From contig NZ_AWFI01000001.1 of assembly GCF_000682775.1 (NCBI RefSeq), positions 248,001 to 312,000 on the forward strand: a stretch of DNA of 64,000 nt, given 5' to 3'. Positions 1-9,038 of this stretch are shown piece by piece. This DNA is from Hyphomonas sp. L-53-1-40. Its GTDB lineage: Bacteria > Pseudomonadota > Alphaproteobacteria > Caulobacterales > Hyphomonadaceae. How positions within the stretch are numbered: the first letter of the stretch is position 1; each line of letters starts with the position of its first letter. A program made the translations under genes and the position numbers. Below the pieces are notes generated by a model. The model was not told where the DNA came from, made no database searches, and was given only the letters and a program-made list of their open reading frames with translations.

Positions 1-90
1 GGTATAGTCGACGCCGCGCCAGTCGAGATAAGCGCGCGCTTTGCCCGTGTAATAGCTGACGTCGGCGCCGTACAATGTATAGCCGGGCAT
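1..90 (-). CDS. Glutathione S-transferase family protein, N-terminal fragment
   Basis: Only the first 30 codons lie in the window; the rest runs off the left edge. The reading starts at an ATG at 90, preceded on the minus strand by CGGAGGATCT, a strong ribosome binding site. The visible peptide begins MPGYTLYGADVSYYTGKARA, which resembles the thioredoxin-fold N-terminus of GSTs, with a short strand, then the S-Y-x-GK-R-A-Y-L helix start near the glutathione site. It is divergent from fghA, a glutathione-dependent enzyme, which fits but does not prove a thiol-related role. The family call rests on a short fragment. Confidence 0.6.
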   Translation of the reverse strand, partial: MPGYTLYGADVSYYTGKARAYLDWRGVDYT

Positions 91-256
91 AGATCCTCCG
101 AAGGCTTTGGTGGGCTGGGCCCTGTTTTGGGCTAGCGGGGCGAGGCTGGCAAGGCTGACCTCGGGCGACCATGTGCGCGGCGGGGCCTTGTCCTGCAGGC
201 TCAACCGGGCCACATCAGTGAGGTTACTTTCACTCGAATGGACAGGACCTCAGCAC

Positions 257-1099
257 ATGACCCTCACTCAGGTATCCGCATGGCAATCCTTTGGCGGCAT
301 GCTGTCCGTGCATGACCATGACAGCGCGCTGCAGAACTGCACGATGCGGTTCGCGGTCTACACGCCGTCACAGGCGAATCCGGAAAAGGTGCCGGTGCTG
401 TGGTATCTCTCCGGCCTGACCTGCAGCTGGGCGAATGTGATGGAGAAATCGGGGCTGCAACGCGCTGCCTCCAAGCATGGCATCATGATCATCGCGCCGG
501 ATACGAGCCCGCGCGGCGATGACGTGCCGGATGATGATTCCTATGATCTGGGGCAAGGCGCCGGCTTCTACCTGACGGCCACGCAAGAGCCGTGGGCGAA
601 GCACTACAAGATGGACCAGTACATCACGGATGAACTTCCGAAAGTGATCGCGGAACACTTCCCCTATGCGGACATGGACCGGCAAGGCATCTTCGGCCAT
701 TCCATGGGCGGCCATGGCGCGATCACGCTGCACCTGAAGCATCCGAAAATATACAAATCCTGTTCGGCGTTCAGCCCGATCACAAGCCCGGCGCAGGTTC
801 CGTGGGGCCAGAAGGCCTTCACCGCCTATCTCGGCGAACCTTCCGTGGCATGGGAGCAGTATGATGCGACCGAACTCGTCAAGGAGCGCCAGACCAAGGC
901 GACGATCCTCGTGGATACCGGCACGGCCGACACATTTCTGGAGCGCGAACTGAAGCCGGAAATCTTCACCGACGCCTGCGCAAAGCATGGCCAGCGGCTG
1001 GATTACAATATGCGCGATGGCTACGGCCACGATTACTATTTCATCGCGACCTATATGGATGAGCATATTGCCCATCATGCGCGGGCGCTGGGCGCTTAG
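257..1099 (+). CDS. fghA: S-formylglutathione hydrolase
   Basis: This cytosolic esterase hydrolyses S-formylglutathione to formate and glutathione, the second step of glutathione-dependent formaldehyde detoxification. The ATG at 257 gives 280 aa, the usual family length (about 280). A longer in-frame reading from 107 adds a non-conserved 50-residue leader and is rejected. The alpha/beta-hydrolase nucleophile elbow GHSMGGHGA places Ser149. Asp225 (in DTGTAD) and His258 (in GYGHDYYF) complete the triad. The LSGLTC segment near residue 51 is also typical. No S-hydroxymethylglutathione dehydrogenase is next to it in this window. The neighbour on the left is a probable GST. Confidence 0.95.
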   Translation: MTLTQVSAWQSFGGMLSVHDHDSALQNCTMRFAVYTPSQANPEKVPVLWYLSGLTCSWANVMEKSGLQRAASKHGIMIIAPDTSPRGDDVPDDDSYDLGQGAGFYLTATQEPWAKHYKMDQYITDELPKVIAEHFPYADMDRQGIFGHSMGGHGAITLHLKHPKIYKSCSAFSPITSPAQVPWGQKAFTAYLGEPSVAWEQYDATELVKERQTKATILVDTGTADTFLERELKPEIFTDACAKHGQRLDYNMRDGYGHDYYFIATYMDEHIAHHARALGA

Positions 1100-1119
1100 G
1101 CGACGTAGAGCGTCTCTGG

Positions 1120-1317
1120 CTAAACCTGTTCAGCTTCCAGAAAAGTGATCAGGTCATCCAGATCTTCCCGAACCAGGAGGCTGGATATTTCGCTGTCGCC
1201 ACCAAATTCCAGCCACGTGCCAGCTTCGTCATGGGGCCGCAGCATGCGTACATGCTCGATATTCACGACGCGCACCTTGTTATTATTTTTCTGATGCAGG
1301 ACCAGGAATTCAGCCAT
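1120..1317 (-). CDS. Small FlbD-like hypothetical protein (65 aa)
   Basis: This 65-aa ORF starts at an ATG at 1317. It has no signal peptide or membrane segment. Its pattern (short N-terminal strand, V-x-N-I-E-H-V, a central glycine-containing turn, then V-R-E-D-L-D-D-L-I) loosely resembles the small flagellar FlbD fold, where an L-N-x-x-x-I-E strand is followed by V-x-E-S-x-x-E-V. I see no flagellar gene nearby, so I do not transfer a function. It lies between fghA and hemN, convergent with fghA and 20 bp from its stop. Confidence 0.55.
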   Translation of the reverse strand: MAEFLVLHQKNNNKVRVVNIEHVRMLRPHDEAGTWLEFGGDSEISSLLVREDLDDLITFLEAEQV

Positions 1318-1403
1318 GGGATTTCACGCTCCGGATTGTAGAGCCTGCGTGTAACACCAGATCGAGTATCTGCAAGGGATGCCGTATGTCCAAACGCGCG
1401 GGA

Positions 1404-2753
1404 TTAGACTGCCTTGGCATGGCGCCGCGGCGCGGGCTTGTAGCGACCATCAAGACACTGGGCGACCGTGCGCAGGAAAAGGCGTGCGTCTGGTGGTACT
1501 TGGATAGTGCTGCCGTCGATCCGGCAAAGGCCTGCGGACTGGAGAAAGCGGGCAGTTTCCAGCGCGTCGGCGAGGCTGTCGGGAGCAGCGCCCATTTCGC
1601 GGCAGAGCGCGTCCAAATCCACTTCCATCTGGCACATCAGCGTCTCGATGGCGCGGGCGCGCAGACGGTCATCCTCAGTCAGGGCGACACCGCGCTCGAC
1701 CGGCAGGCGACCCGCTTCAATCGCTGCGCGCCATGCCATGCGCTCCTTGAAGTTCTGGATGTAACCGCCTGAAAACTGGGAGATTGCCGTGCTGCCTATG
1801 CCGACCAGCGTGTCGCACGGATCGTCCGTATAACCCTGGAAATTACGGTGAAGCGCACCGGTTCGGGCGGCTTGGGTGAGCGAGTCGTCAGCGCGGGCGA
1901 AATGATCGAGGCCGATGACCTGGTAGCCTGCCAGTTCCAGCGTGCGTGCGCCCGCCTCGGCCTGTTCAAAGCGGGCTTCAAGGCCGGGCAGGGCATCTTC
2001 GTCGATGGCGGCCTGGTGCTTGGCAAACCATGGCACATGCGCATAGCCGAACAGGGAGATGCGGGCGGCGCCCATCTCGGCGGCGAAGTGTGCGGCCTCC
2101 TCGACGTCGGTGAAGGTCTGGTGCGGCAGGCCGTACATGAGGTCCATGTTGATCGCGCCGATGCCTGCTTCATGCAGTCGGGCGATACCCTCGCTGAGGA
2201 GGACTTTCGGTTGGATCCGGCCCACGGCTTGCTGCACGGTGGGGGAGAGGGTCTGGACCCCGAAGCTGACGCGATTGACGCCTGACGCAGCCATGGCATG
2301 GATGAAATCCGGGGTCAGGCTACGCGGATCGATCTCGACGGCGATCTCCGCGCCGGGGCGAAGACCGAAGGCCCGGCAGGCGTGCGCGATAAGGTCTTTG
2401 AAGTCCTCGGCAGACAGCGCATTGGGAGAGCCGCCCCCGAAATGCAGGTGAGCCATACCGGCATGGGTCCCCAGCGCCTTGGCCCAGAGGTCGATTTCGC
2501 GATGTAATGTCTCCAGGTAGGCGGCGATGCGCGTATAACCATTCGGCACGCTGGTCGCGCATCCGCAATAGAAGCAAAGCTTCTCGCAGAACGGCACGTG
2601 GATATAGACCGAGATCGGTTTGTCCGACGCAGTCTGGCTGGCCCAGATCTCGGCCTCCGTCTCCGCCACCTGCGGCGTGAAATCAGCCGCCGTGGGATAG
2701 CTTGTATAGCGCGGGACGGGGCGCGACGCTAAGGGAATCCATGCCTGTTTCAT
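1404..2753 (-). CDS. hemN: Oxygen-independent coproporphyrinogen III oxidase (radical SAM)
   Basis: HemN oxidatively decarboxylates coproporphyrinogen III to protoporphyrinogen IX under low oxygen, using SAM and a [4Fe-4S] cluster. The 449-aa length fits the HemN family (about 450). The radical SAM motif lies in IHVPFCEKLCFYCGC, with cluster ligands Cys56, Cys60 and Cys63 and the HemN-type extra Cys65. The GGGSPNAL SAM-binding stretch follows. The ATG at 2753 has TAGGAA 9 nt upstream. The upstream region shows only a TTGAT half-site, not a full FNR/FixK box, so anaerobic regulation is expected but not shown. Confidence 0.95.
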   Translation of the reverse strand: MKQAWIPLASRPVPRYTSYPTAADFTPQVAETEAEIWASQTASDKPISVYIHVPFCEKLCFYCGCATSVPNGYTRIAAYLETLHREIDLWAKALGTHAGMAHLHFGGGSPNALSAEDFKDLIAHACRAFGLRPGAEIAVEIDPRSLTPDFIHAMAASGVNRVSFGVQTLSPTVQQAVGRIQPKVLLSEGIARLHEAGIGAINMDLMYGLPHQTFTDVEEAAHFAAEMGAARISLFGYAHVPWFAKHQAAIDEDALPGLEARFEQAEAGARTLELAGYQVIGLDHFARADDSLTQAARTGALHRNFQGYTDDPCDTLVGIGSTAISQFSGGYIQNFKERMAWRAAIEAGRLPVERGVALTEDDRLRARAIETLMCQMEVDLDALCREMGAAPDSLADALETARFLQSAGLCRIDGSTIQVPPDARLFLRTVAQCLDGRYKPAPRRHAKAV

Positions 2754-2871
2754 GGCGATGTTCCTAGCAATGGTGGGCGGCCCGGTGACTACGCAAAAGC
2801 CCGTACATCAAATGCGGCTCGACGTCGCTGGCGCCACCGCCTAGGGTCAGTGGCACTCAGAGGAGATGTCC

Positions 2872-3387
2872 ATGATACGATCAATCCTTTCCGCTACCGC
2901 GGCTTTGCTGCTGGTTGCGCCTGCGCTGGCGGGTCCTGATGATTTCAAACCCGGTATGGCGATCCCTGCATTCGGGAAAGTGGCAAGTGTGCCGGACGCC
3001 GAGCGGCTGTCGAAGGACGCCGTGTTCAAGATCGCATTCGACACCGCGGCGCCTGCTGAGCCGGGCAAGGTGAACCGGACATTGGAAAGCGCAGCGCGTT
3101 TCCTGAACATGCACGAGGCGGTCGGTATCCCTGCTGCCAACATCAAGCTGGCGGTGGTTGTGCATGGCGGAGCCTCGGCGGACCTCGTGGTAGGAGAGGG
3201 TAATGCGAATGCGCCTTTGGTGGCCGCGCTTATCAAGCACCGGGTCCGGATTATTCTGTGTGGCCAGACTGCGGCCTATCGTGACATCGAGAAATCAGAT
3301 TTGCTGCCGGGTGTCGAAATCGCGCTTTCGGCGATGACCGCGCACGCGAAACTGCAACAGGATGGCTACACGCTGAACCCGTTCTGA
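2872..3387 (+). CDS. Exported DsrE/DsrF-like family protein
   Basis: The 171-aa protein has a clear signal peptide (MIRSILSATAALLLVAPALA) ending near residue 20, so it is probably periplasmic. The mature part is a DsrE-like fold: the LAVVVHGG strand-turn and the VRIILCGQTA segment with a single Cys match the DsrE-like family, whose members are linked to sulfur transfer. I chose the ATG at 2872 because AGGAG ends 6 nt before it. The in-frame ATG at 2866 abuts the same AGGAG with no spacer. It is convergent with the RusA-like gene. A small inverted repeat (ACCCGT/ACGGGT, 3377-3392) spans the two stops. No sulfur-oxidation genes are adjacent. Confidence 0.8.
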   Translation: MIRSILSATAALLLVAPALAGPDDFKPGMAIPAFGKVASVPDAERLSKDAVFKIAFDTAAPAEPGKVNRTLESAARFLNMHEAVGIPAANIKLAVVVHGGASADLVVGEGNANAPLVAALIKHRVRIILCGQTAAYRDIEKSDLLPGVEIALSAMTAHAKLQQDGYTLNPF

Positions 3388-3391
3388 CGGG

Positions 3392-3754
3392 TCAGTCCAG
3401 CGCTTCGGCTTTCAGCCAGATGCCTTCGCGTTCTCCCACGCGCCGCTCGACCAGCAGGCGGGCGACTTGGTGGTCGTCCTCGAAGACATTGCCGGTCAGG
3501 CTGTCGAGCAGCGCCTTGGCGAGATTGTCGAGGTCCATCCATGGCGCATCGCCGGTATATTCCATCATGATGTGGACTGAGTAATCCCCATAGCCGGGCC
3601 GCAGGGGTGGGAACTCCTTCCGGAAGAATTCCTTGAGCAAGGTTTTGTAGTATTTCGCCTGCGTCGTCAGTCCGTGACAGCGTACTTCCAACGCGCCTTC
3701 ATCGGTGATGCGCGCGCGCACCTTTCCGGCGGAAACCCATTCGGCAAGGCTCAT
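3392..3754 (-). CDS. RusA-like Holliday junction resolvase family protein
   Basis: This 120-aa protein matches the RusA endonuclease fold: D-L-D-N at residues 74-77, K80, and a second acidic pair E-D-D-H-Q-V with Asp93 and Asp94. These correspond to the metal-binding aspartates and the lysine of E. coli RusA, so the catalytic set looks intact. RusA resolves four-way DNA junctions and is normally a phage gene, but no other phage gene is nearby. The ATG at 3754 overlaps the stop of the upstream gene as ATGA, which fixes the start. A longer frame to 3895 only reads through the neighbour. The gene is translationally coupled to the L7/L12-like membrane protein. Confidence 0.75.
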   Translation of the reverse strand: MSLAEWVSAGKVRARITDEGALEVRCHGLTTQAKYYKTLLKEFFRKEFPPLRPGYGDYSVHIMMEYTGDAPWMDLDNLAKALLDSLTGNVFEDDHQVARLLVERRVGEREGIWLKAEALD

Positions 3755-4062
3755 CCCCGCATCCGATGACGTGATTGCATGCGTGCCTCCACGGCTTCCT
3801 TCGAGGCCTTCAGGCCGAGACCCGTTTGTTCGCGCAGCAGTTTGATAGCAAGGATTTTCTTGCGGTCGTCGGTTGCCCGGTCGATCTCGGCCCACTTGGC
3901 CTTGGTGACTTTCGAAAGGGCTTCTTCGATCTGGGTCTCGGTCATGAGGGGTGGCGACAAGGAGTTAAGCCCGATGCCGCGCACGAGAAAACCGAGGAAA
4001 AACGCAATCACGACCAGAAAGAGCGTGGCCGGTTGCGTCAGGGCGTGGGCGAATGCGTTCAA
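3751..4062 (-). CDS. Membrane-anchored protein with ribosomal L7/L12 C-terminal-like domain
   Basis: The 103-aa protein starts at a TTG (4062), with a purine-rich AAGAGACGGG upstream. Residues about 12-30 form one hydrophobic segment. After a linker, residues about 66-93 read K-K-I-L-A-I-K-L-L-R-E-x-T-G-L-G-L-K-A-S-K-E-A-V-E, which closely resembles the C-terminal domain of L7/L12 (K-I-x-V-I-K-x-V-R-E-x-T-G-L-G-L-K-E-A-K). It is far too short and wrongly built to be L7/L12 itself. In the ribosomal stalk this domain binds translation factors. What it binds here is unknown. Its stop overlaps the start of the RusA-like gene, so the two are one operon. Confidence 0.65.
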   Translation of the reverse strand: MNAFAHALTQPATLFLVVIAFFLGFLVRGIGLNSLSPPLMTETQIEEALSKVTKAKWAEIDRATDDRKKILAIKLLREQTGLGLKASKEAVEARMQSRHRMRG

Positions 4063-4262
4063 TGGGTAACCCGTCTCTTGTTTATGGGCTCTGACCGACC
4101 CGGTTGAACAATAATCTAGGCGGGCGGGGCCGTCGCAGGCAAGCCGTGAATCGGTACGACGAACTGCGACCGATCCGGCCCGCGACCGGGATGCACCTTG
4201 TCTTGTGCGCCCACTTGGCTAAACCCGGCGCGAAAGCTCTCCACGCAAGAGGATACGAGATC

Positions 4263-5648
4263 ATGACGACGCGCACCGAAACCGACACGATGGGCCCTAT
4301 TGAGGTCTCTGATGACGCCTATTGGGGCGCGCAGGCTCAGCGCAGCCTTGGAAACTTCAAGATCGGCTGGGAAAAACAGCCAGAGCCAATCATCCGTGCC
4401 CTTGGCATCGTCAAGAAGGCCGCCGCCGAAGCCAATATGGACCTCGGCAAGATGGACCCGGACCTGGGCAAGTTCATCGTACAGGCCGCCGAAGAAGTCA
4501 TTGACGGCAAGCTGAACGATCATTTCCCGCTCGTCGTCTGGCAGACCGGCTCGGGCACGCAGTCGAACATGAACTCGAACGAAGTCATCTCGAACCGCTC
4601 GATCGAAATCCTTGGCGGTGAAAAAGGCTCCAAGAAGCCGGTTCACCCGAATGACCATGTGAACATGTCCCAGTCGTCAAACGACACATTCCCCACCGCG
4701 ATGCACATTGCATGCGCCGAGGAAGTCGTTCATCGCCTGATTCCGGCGCTGCAGGTCTTGCACAATGCGCTCGATTCCAAAGCCAAGGAGTGGGCTGACA
4801 TCATCAAGATTGGCCGCACGCATACGCAAGACGCCACGCCGGTCACGCTCGGCCAGGAATTCTCCGGCTATGCCCAGCAGCTGAAGAACGGCATCGAGCG
4901 GATCGAGTTGACCCTGCCAAAGCTGATGGAACTCGCGCAAGGCGGCACGGCCGTCGGCACGGGCCTCGCCTCGCCGGTCGGATTTGCAGAAAAGGTCGCC
5001 GAGAAGATCGCTGGCATTACCGGCCTGAAATTCACCACCGCGCCGAACAAGTTCGAAGCGCTCGCCGCCCATGACGCGATGGTGTTCACGCATGGCGCAA
5101 TCACGACGGTCGCCATGTCCTGCTTCAAGATCGCCAATGATATTCGTTTCCTCGGGTCCGGCCCGCGTTCCGGCCTTGGCGAACTGGCCCTGCCGGAAAA
5201 CGAGCCGGGCAGCTCGATCATGCCGGGCAAGGTCAACCCGACCCAGTGCGAAGCGCTGACCCAGGTTTGCGCGCACATTCATGGCAACAATGCCGCCATC
5301 GGCTTTGCCGACAGTCAGGGCCATTTCGAGCTGAACGTGTTCAACCCGATGATGGCCTACAACTTCCTCCAGTCGGTGCGCCTGCTTGCCGATGCGGCGG
5401 TGAGCTTCACGGAGAATTGCGTTGTGGGAATCGAGCCACGGCTGGAGAATATCCAGCGCGGCCTCGAGAATTCCCTCATGTTGGTGACGCCGCTGAAGGA
5501 AAAATATGGTTACGACCGCGCGGCCAAGATCGCCAAGACGGCCCACAAGAACGGGACGACGCTTCGCGAGGAAGCGATCAAGGACGGCATTCCCGGCGAA
5601 GATTTCGACAATATCGTCGATCCGTCCAAGATGATCTCGCCTGGCTGA
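4263..5648 (+). CDS. fumC: Class II fumarate hydratase
   Basis: FumC hydrates fumarate to L-malate in the TCA cycle and works as an iron-free homotetramer. The ATG at 4263 gives 461 aa, the family norm, with AAGAGGA upstream. The in-frame extension to 4104 is not conserved. The superfamily signature [16 protein letters not shown] is present, as are the GSGTQSNMN and [14 protein letters not shown] substrate-site loops and TGLASPVGF. It stands alone on the plus strand, followed 16 nt later by a methyltransferase gene. mdh, the next TCA enzyme, is about 28 kb away on the other strand. Confidence 0.97.
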   Translation: MTTRTETDTMGPIEVSDDAYWGAQAQRSLGNFKIGWEKQPEPIIRALGIVKKAAAEANMDLGKMDPDLGKFIVQAAEEVIDGKLNDHFPLVVWQTGSGTQSNMNSNEVISNRSIEILGGEKGSKKPVHPNDHVNMSQSSNDTFPTAMHIACAEEVVHRLIPALQVLHNALDSKAKEWADIIKIGRTHTQDATPVTLGQEFSGYAQQLKNGIERIELTLPKLMELAQGGTAVGTGLASPVGFAEKVAEKIAGITGLKFTTAPNKFEALAAHDAMVFTHGAITTVAMSCFKIANDIRFLGSGPRSGLGELALPENEPGSSIMPGKVNPTQCEALTQVCAHIHGNNAAIGFADSQGHFELNVFNPMMAYNFLQSVRLLADAAVSFTENCVVGIEPRLENIQRGLENSLMLVTPLKEKYGYDRAAKIAKTAHKNGTTLREEAIKDGIPGEDFDNIVDPSKMISPG

Positions 5649-5664
5649 TATGCTATGAGCGGGC

Positions 5665-6402
5665 ATGCTGGATTTTGATCCCGAGACGTTTGGCGCGCTC
5701 AATGCGGATGATTATGACGCTCTCCATGATCCGGGGACGACGGAGGATTCTGTCGCCCTGATTGCGGAGCTGGCTGGCAAGGGCCGCATTCTTGAGTTGG
5801 CAATCGGCACAGGCCGCATGGCCCTGCCACTGGCAAAGCGCGGCTTTGCCATATCCGGCATCGAAGGCTCTGCCGCCATGGTGGAGAAACTGCGCGAAAA
5901 GCCGGGCGGGGCAGACATTCCGGTCGTCATCGGCGATATGGCCGACTGTGCCATAGACGGCGATTTCGAGTTTGCTTTCCTCGTCTTCAACACGCTGTTC
6001 AACCTGACCAGTCAGGACGCTCAGGTGCGCTGTTTCCGCCATGTTGCTGACAGGCTGGTACCCGGCGGTGGGTTTCTGGTGGAAACCTTTGTGCCGGATT
6101 TTTCCGCGTATCACGACAATCAGAGCATGCGCACGACGCAGATTGGCTTCAAGTCCCTTTGGTTTGAAGCGAAGATGCATGATCCAACCCGGCAAGTGAT
6201 CCAATACCAGCGCGTGCGTATCACCGAGGGCGGTACAAAACTTGTGCCGCTGGTCATGCGCTATGCCTGGCCGCAGGAAATGGACCTGATGGCAGAGTTG
6301 GGCGGCCTGATGCTGGAACACCGCTGGGGCGGATGGAAGCGAGAGCCTTTCACCCCCGAAAGCAGGATGCACGTTTCATTGTACAGGAAACCGGCAGACT
6401 GA
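5665..6402 (+). CDS. Class I SAM-dependent methyltransferase
   Basis: This 245-aa protein has a Rossmann methyltransferase core. Motif I is ILELAIGTGRMALPLA (residues about 41-56), followed by the acidic GIEGS at the end of strand 2, GDM near residue 91 and the post-I FLVFNTLFNL strand. The ATG at 5665 is 16 nt after the fumC stop, so co-transcription is likely. The sequence resembles generic Methyltransf_25 proteins. Nothing visible defines the substrate. Confidence 0.8.
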   Translation: MLDFDPETFGALNADDYDALHDPGTTEDSVALIAELAGKGRILELAIGTGRMALPLAKRGFAISGIEGSAAMVEKLREKPGGADIPVVIGDMADCAIDGDFEFAFLVFNTLFNLTSQDAQVRCFRHVADRLVPGGGFLVETFVPDFSAYHDNQSMRTTQIGFKSLWFEAKMHDPTRQVIQYQRVRITEGGTKLVPLVMRYAWPQEMDLMAELGGLMLEHRWGGWKREPFTPESRMHVSLYRKPAD

Positions 6403-6426
6403 AGTCTCCCGGCCAGTTTCTTCACG

Positions 6427-6445
6427 CCTGCGGTTGCGCCGCAGG
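6427..6445. repeat. Perfect 7-bp hairpin downstream of the methyltransferase gene
   Basis: CCTGCGG and CCGCAGG flank the loop TTGCG, 25 nt after the methyltransferase stop. No T-run follows on either strand, so it is not a textbook terminator. It could still limit read-through into sulP. Confidence 0.5.
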
Positions 6446-6505
6446 GGGAAGATCGCCATACGGCGGCAAACATCTTCCTGCCCTCAGATCGAAGAGTGTC
6501 ATCCC

Positions 6506-8143
6506 GTGGTAAAATCGACTTTTGCAGCCTTCGCAGATCGCCTTGGCGCCCAGGGCCTGTCGCAGGCCAGCTTCACGCAGTTCACGCCGAACCGGATCAA
6601 GATCGAATTGCTGTCCGGCCTGACAGTCGCATTGGCGCTCGTGCCGGAGGCCGTGGCCTTCGCTTTCGTGGCCGGTGTGCACCCGCTGGTCGGGCTGTAT
6701 GCGGCCTTCATTGTCGGCCTCGTGACGGCCGTGATTGGTGGCCGTCCGGGCATGATATCGGGCGCGACCGGCGCTCTGGCCGTGGTGATGGTTTCTCTGG
6801 TGGCGCAGCATGGCGTTGAGTACCTGTTCGCGACTGTTGTGCTGATGGGTATCCTCCAGCTGGCGGCGGGCATTTTCCGGTTCGGAAAATTCATCCGCCT
6901 CGTACCGCATCCGGTGATGCTCGGCTTCGTGAACGGCCTCGCCATCGTGATCTTCATGGCGCAGCTGACCCAGTTCCAAGTGCCGGGCACGGCTGAAGTG
7001 TCGGCGCACGGCATGTCCGGCGGGGAATGGATGAGCGGCTGGCCGCTCGCGGTCATGCTGGCGCTGGTTGGCCTGACCATGGCGATCATCTGGCTGTTGC
7101 CGAAATTCACCAAAATCATTCCTGCGCCACTGGCCGGGATCGGCATTGTCGCCGCCGTGGTCATCGGCTTCGGCCTTGATGTCCCGCGCGTGGGCGATCT
7201 CGCCTCCATTCAGGGCGGCCTGCCGAGTTTCCATATGCCGAGCGTGCCGCTGACATTTGAGACGTTCAAGATCATCCTGCCCTACGCGGTCATTCTCGCA
7301 GCTATCGGCCTCATCGAGAGCCTGCTGACGCTCAATCTTGTCGGGGAGATCACCGGCAAGCGAGGCGGAGCGAGCCAGGAGTGCGTGGCGCAGGGCACCG
7401 CAAACCTGATCACAGGCTTCTTTGGCGGCATGGGCGGCTGCGCCATGATCGGCCAGTCGATGATCAATGTGAAATCCGGCGGGCGTACGCGCCTCGCAGG
7501 CATCGCCGCCGCACTGTTCCTGCTGGCCTTCATTCTCGTTGGTTCTGGCCTCATCGAACAGATCCCGTTGGCCGCGCTGGTCGGCGTCATGTTCATGGTC
7601 GTGATCGGCACATTCGCATGGAACAGCCTGCGCATCATGACGCGGATCCCGCTGCTGGACGCCGCCGTGATCGTACTGGTGACCATCGTCACCGTCTTCT
7701 ATGACCTGGCGACGGCTGTGGTCGTTGGAGTGATTGTCTCGGCGCTCGCCTATGCGTGGAACAATGCCCGCCGCATCCACGTCATCGAACGTGACAGCGT
7801 GCGCACACCGGGCGCGCATGTCTACGAGATCGAAGGCCCGCTTTTCTTCGGATCGACCGATGGTTTTGCCGAACTGTTCCATCCGGAAACCGACCCAGAT
7901 GTGGTGATCGTGGATTTCATGCGCTCGCGTGTTGTGGACCAGTCCGCATTGCAAGCAATCGAAGACCTTGCGCGTCGCTATGAGGCCCTCGGGAAGACCC
8001 TGCAGCTGCGCCATCTCTCGCGTGATTGCCACAAGTTGCTCAGCAAGGCCGGGCAGCTAATGGTCGATTCCGACGATGATCCTGAATACGCGATTGCGGT
8101 GGATTACTCAGTCAAGACGGGTGCCTTCGGCGGAGCGCACTGA
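6506..8143 (+). CDS. SulP family anion transporter with STAS domain
   Basis: SulP proteins are inner-membrane permeases for sulfate, bicarbonate or other anions. The N-terminal 400 or so residues hold about 10-12 hydrophobic segments, including LTVALALVPEAVAFAFVAG, the first conserved SulP helix. The C-terminal 110 residues form a STAS domain (YEIEGPLFFGSTDGF, then DFMRSRVVDQSALQAIEDL). I prefer the GTG at 6506, giving 545 aa with GAAGAG upstream, over a TTG at 6434 that lies inside a hairpin. The substrate cannot be told from sequence. No carbonic anhydrase is fused or adjacent. Confidence 0.88.
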   Translation: MVKSTFAAFADRLGAQGLSQASFTQFTPNRIKIELLSGLTVALALVPEAVAFAFVAGVHPLVGLYAAFIVGLVTAVIGGRPGMISGATGALAVVMVSLVAQHGVEYLFATVVLMGILQLAAGIFRFGKFIRLVPHPVMLGFVNGLAIVIFMAQLTQFQVPGTAEVSAHGMSGGEWMSGWPLAVMLALVGLTMAIIWLLPKFTKIIPAPLAGIGIVAAVVIGFGLDVPRVGDLASIQGGLPSFHMPSVPLTFETFKIILPYAVILAAIGLIESLLTLNLVGEITGKRGGASQECVAQGTANLITGFFGGMGGCAMIGQSMINVKSGGRTRLAGIAAALFLLAFILVGSGLIEQIPLAALVGVMFMVVIGTFAWNSLRIMTRIPLLDAAVIVLVTIVTVFYDLATAVVVGVIVSALAYAWNNARRIHVIERDSVRTPGAHVYEIEGPLFFGSTDGFAELFHPETDPDVVIVDFMRSRVVDQSALQAIEDLARRYEALGKTLQLRHLSRDCHKLLSKAGQLMVDSDDDPEYAIAVDYSVKTGAFGGAH

Positions 8144-8228
8144 CGCGCCCCTGCGACGTAATCTCCTTGCCTCGGATCGGCAGTTCCGCCACTAGGAACG
8201 CCAATCAGAAACTTGGAGGAACAGTCGC

Positions 8229-9038
8229 ATGGATATGGATTTCAGCAATTTGTTTTCGGTGGCCGGCAAGACCGTTGTGATTACGGGCGGCTCGCGCGGC
8301 ATTGGCGAAATGATCGCGGCAGGCTTTCTAGCCAATGGCGCGAAGGTCATCATCTCCTCGCGCAAGGCCGACGCCTGTGAGGAAACGGTTGAGCGCCTGA
8401 AAGCGAAATATGGTGGCGAGATCTATGCCATTCCTTCCGATGTAGGCCAGATGGTCGGCATCGAACATCTCGCGAATACGCTCGCCGAGCGGGAAGAAAA
8501 GGTCGACGTTCTGGTCAACAATGCCGGTGTGGCTTGGGGTGCCAAGCTGGAAGACTTCCCGGAGCATGGCTGGGACAAGGTGATGGACGTCAATGTGAAG
8601 GGGCTCTTCTTCCTGACCCAGAAGCTGATGCCGCTGCTGCGCAAGGCGGCAAGCGCGGACTCTCCGGCCCGCGTGATCAACATCGCCTCGATTGACGGCA
8701 TGCACACCTCACCGATGAGCGGCTTTGCCTATGGCACGTCCAAAGCGGCCGTCATCCATCTGACGCGCTTCATGGGCGCGCATCTGGCCGGTGAGCATAT
8801 TCTCTGCAACGGTATCGCGCCGGGCCCATTCCCGACCTATATGTTATCCACCGGCGTCGGCTTCAAAGGCGAAACCGAAGGCGTCGACTGGCAGAAGATT
8901 GGCGACCAGAATCCGTCTGGCCGGGTGGGCCAGCCCTCCGACATTGCCGGCCTCGCCATGTTCCTGTCATCCAAGGCCTCCAATTATATCACCGGGCACA
9001 CCGTCCCGTGCGATGGCGGCATTGTCTCGTCCAGCTAG
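8229..9038 (+). CDS. Short-chain dehydrogenase/reductase, RhlG-like
   Basis: This is a 269-aa classical SDR. It has the cofactor motif TGGSRGIG (residues 19-26), the NNAGVAWGA motif, Ser in NIASIDG, and the catalytic YGTSK tyrosine/lysine. The R after GGS suggests NADP(H). Its overall pattern is close to the RhlG group of 3-oxoacyl reductases (for example SSRKADACEET, the NIAS/IDG region and the MTG/ITG-x-x-x-P-DGG C-terminus), so an NADPH-dependent ketoreductase is the best guess. GGAGGA sits 8 nt before the ATG at 8229. It is convergent with the DUF2306 gene, with a 4-nt overlap. Confidence 0.88.
   Translation: MDMDFSNLFSVAGKTVVITGGSRGIGEMIAAGFLANGAKVIISSRKADACEETVERLKAKYGGEIYAIPSDVGQMVGIEHLANTLAEREEKVDVLVNNAGVAWGAKLEDFPEHGWDKVMDVNVKGLFFLTQKLMPLLRKAASADSPARVINIASIDGMHTSPMSGFAYGTSKAAVIHLTRFMGAHLAGEHILCNGIAPGPFPTYMLSTGVGFKGETEGVDWQKIGDQNPSGRVGQPSDIAGLAMFLSSKASNYITGHTVPCDGGIVSSS

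Noticed and set aside
2754-2871. FNR/FixK box upstream of hemN
   Set aside because: Only a TTGAT half-site is present; the second half (ATCAA at the right spacing) is missing.
3392-3754. Prophage remnant suggested by the RusA-like gene
   Set aside because: No integrase, structural, lysis or replication genes of phage type are nearby, and base composition does not shift.
6422-8032. Long antisense ORF (536 codons) opposite sulP
   Set aside because: The composition is His/Asp/Arg-rich with no family resemblance, as expected for the antisense of a GC-rich membrane gene.
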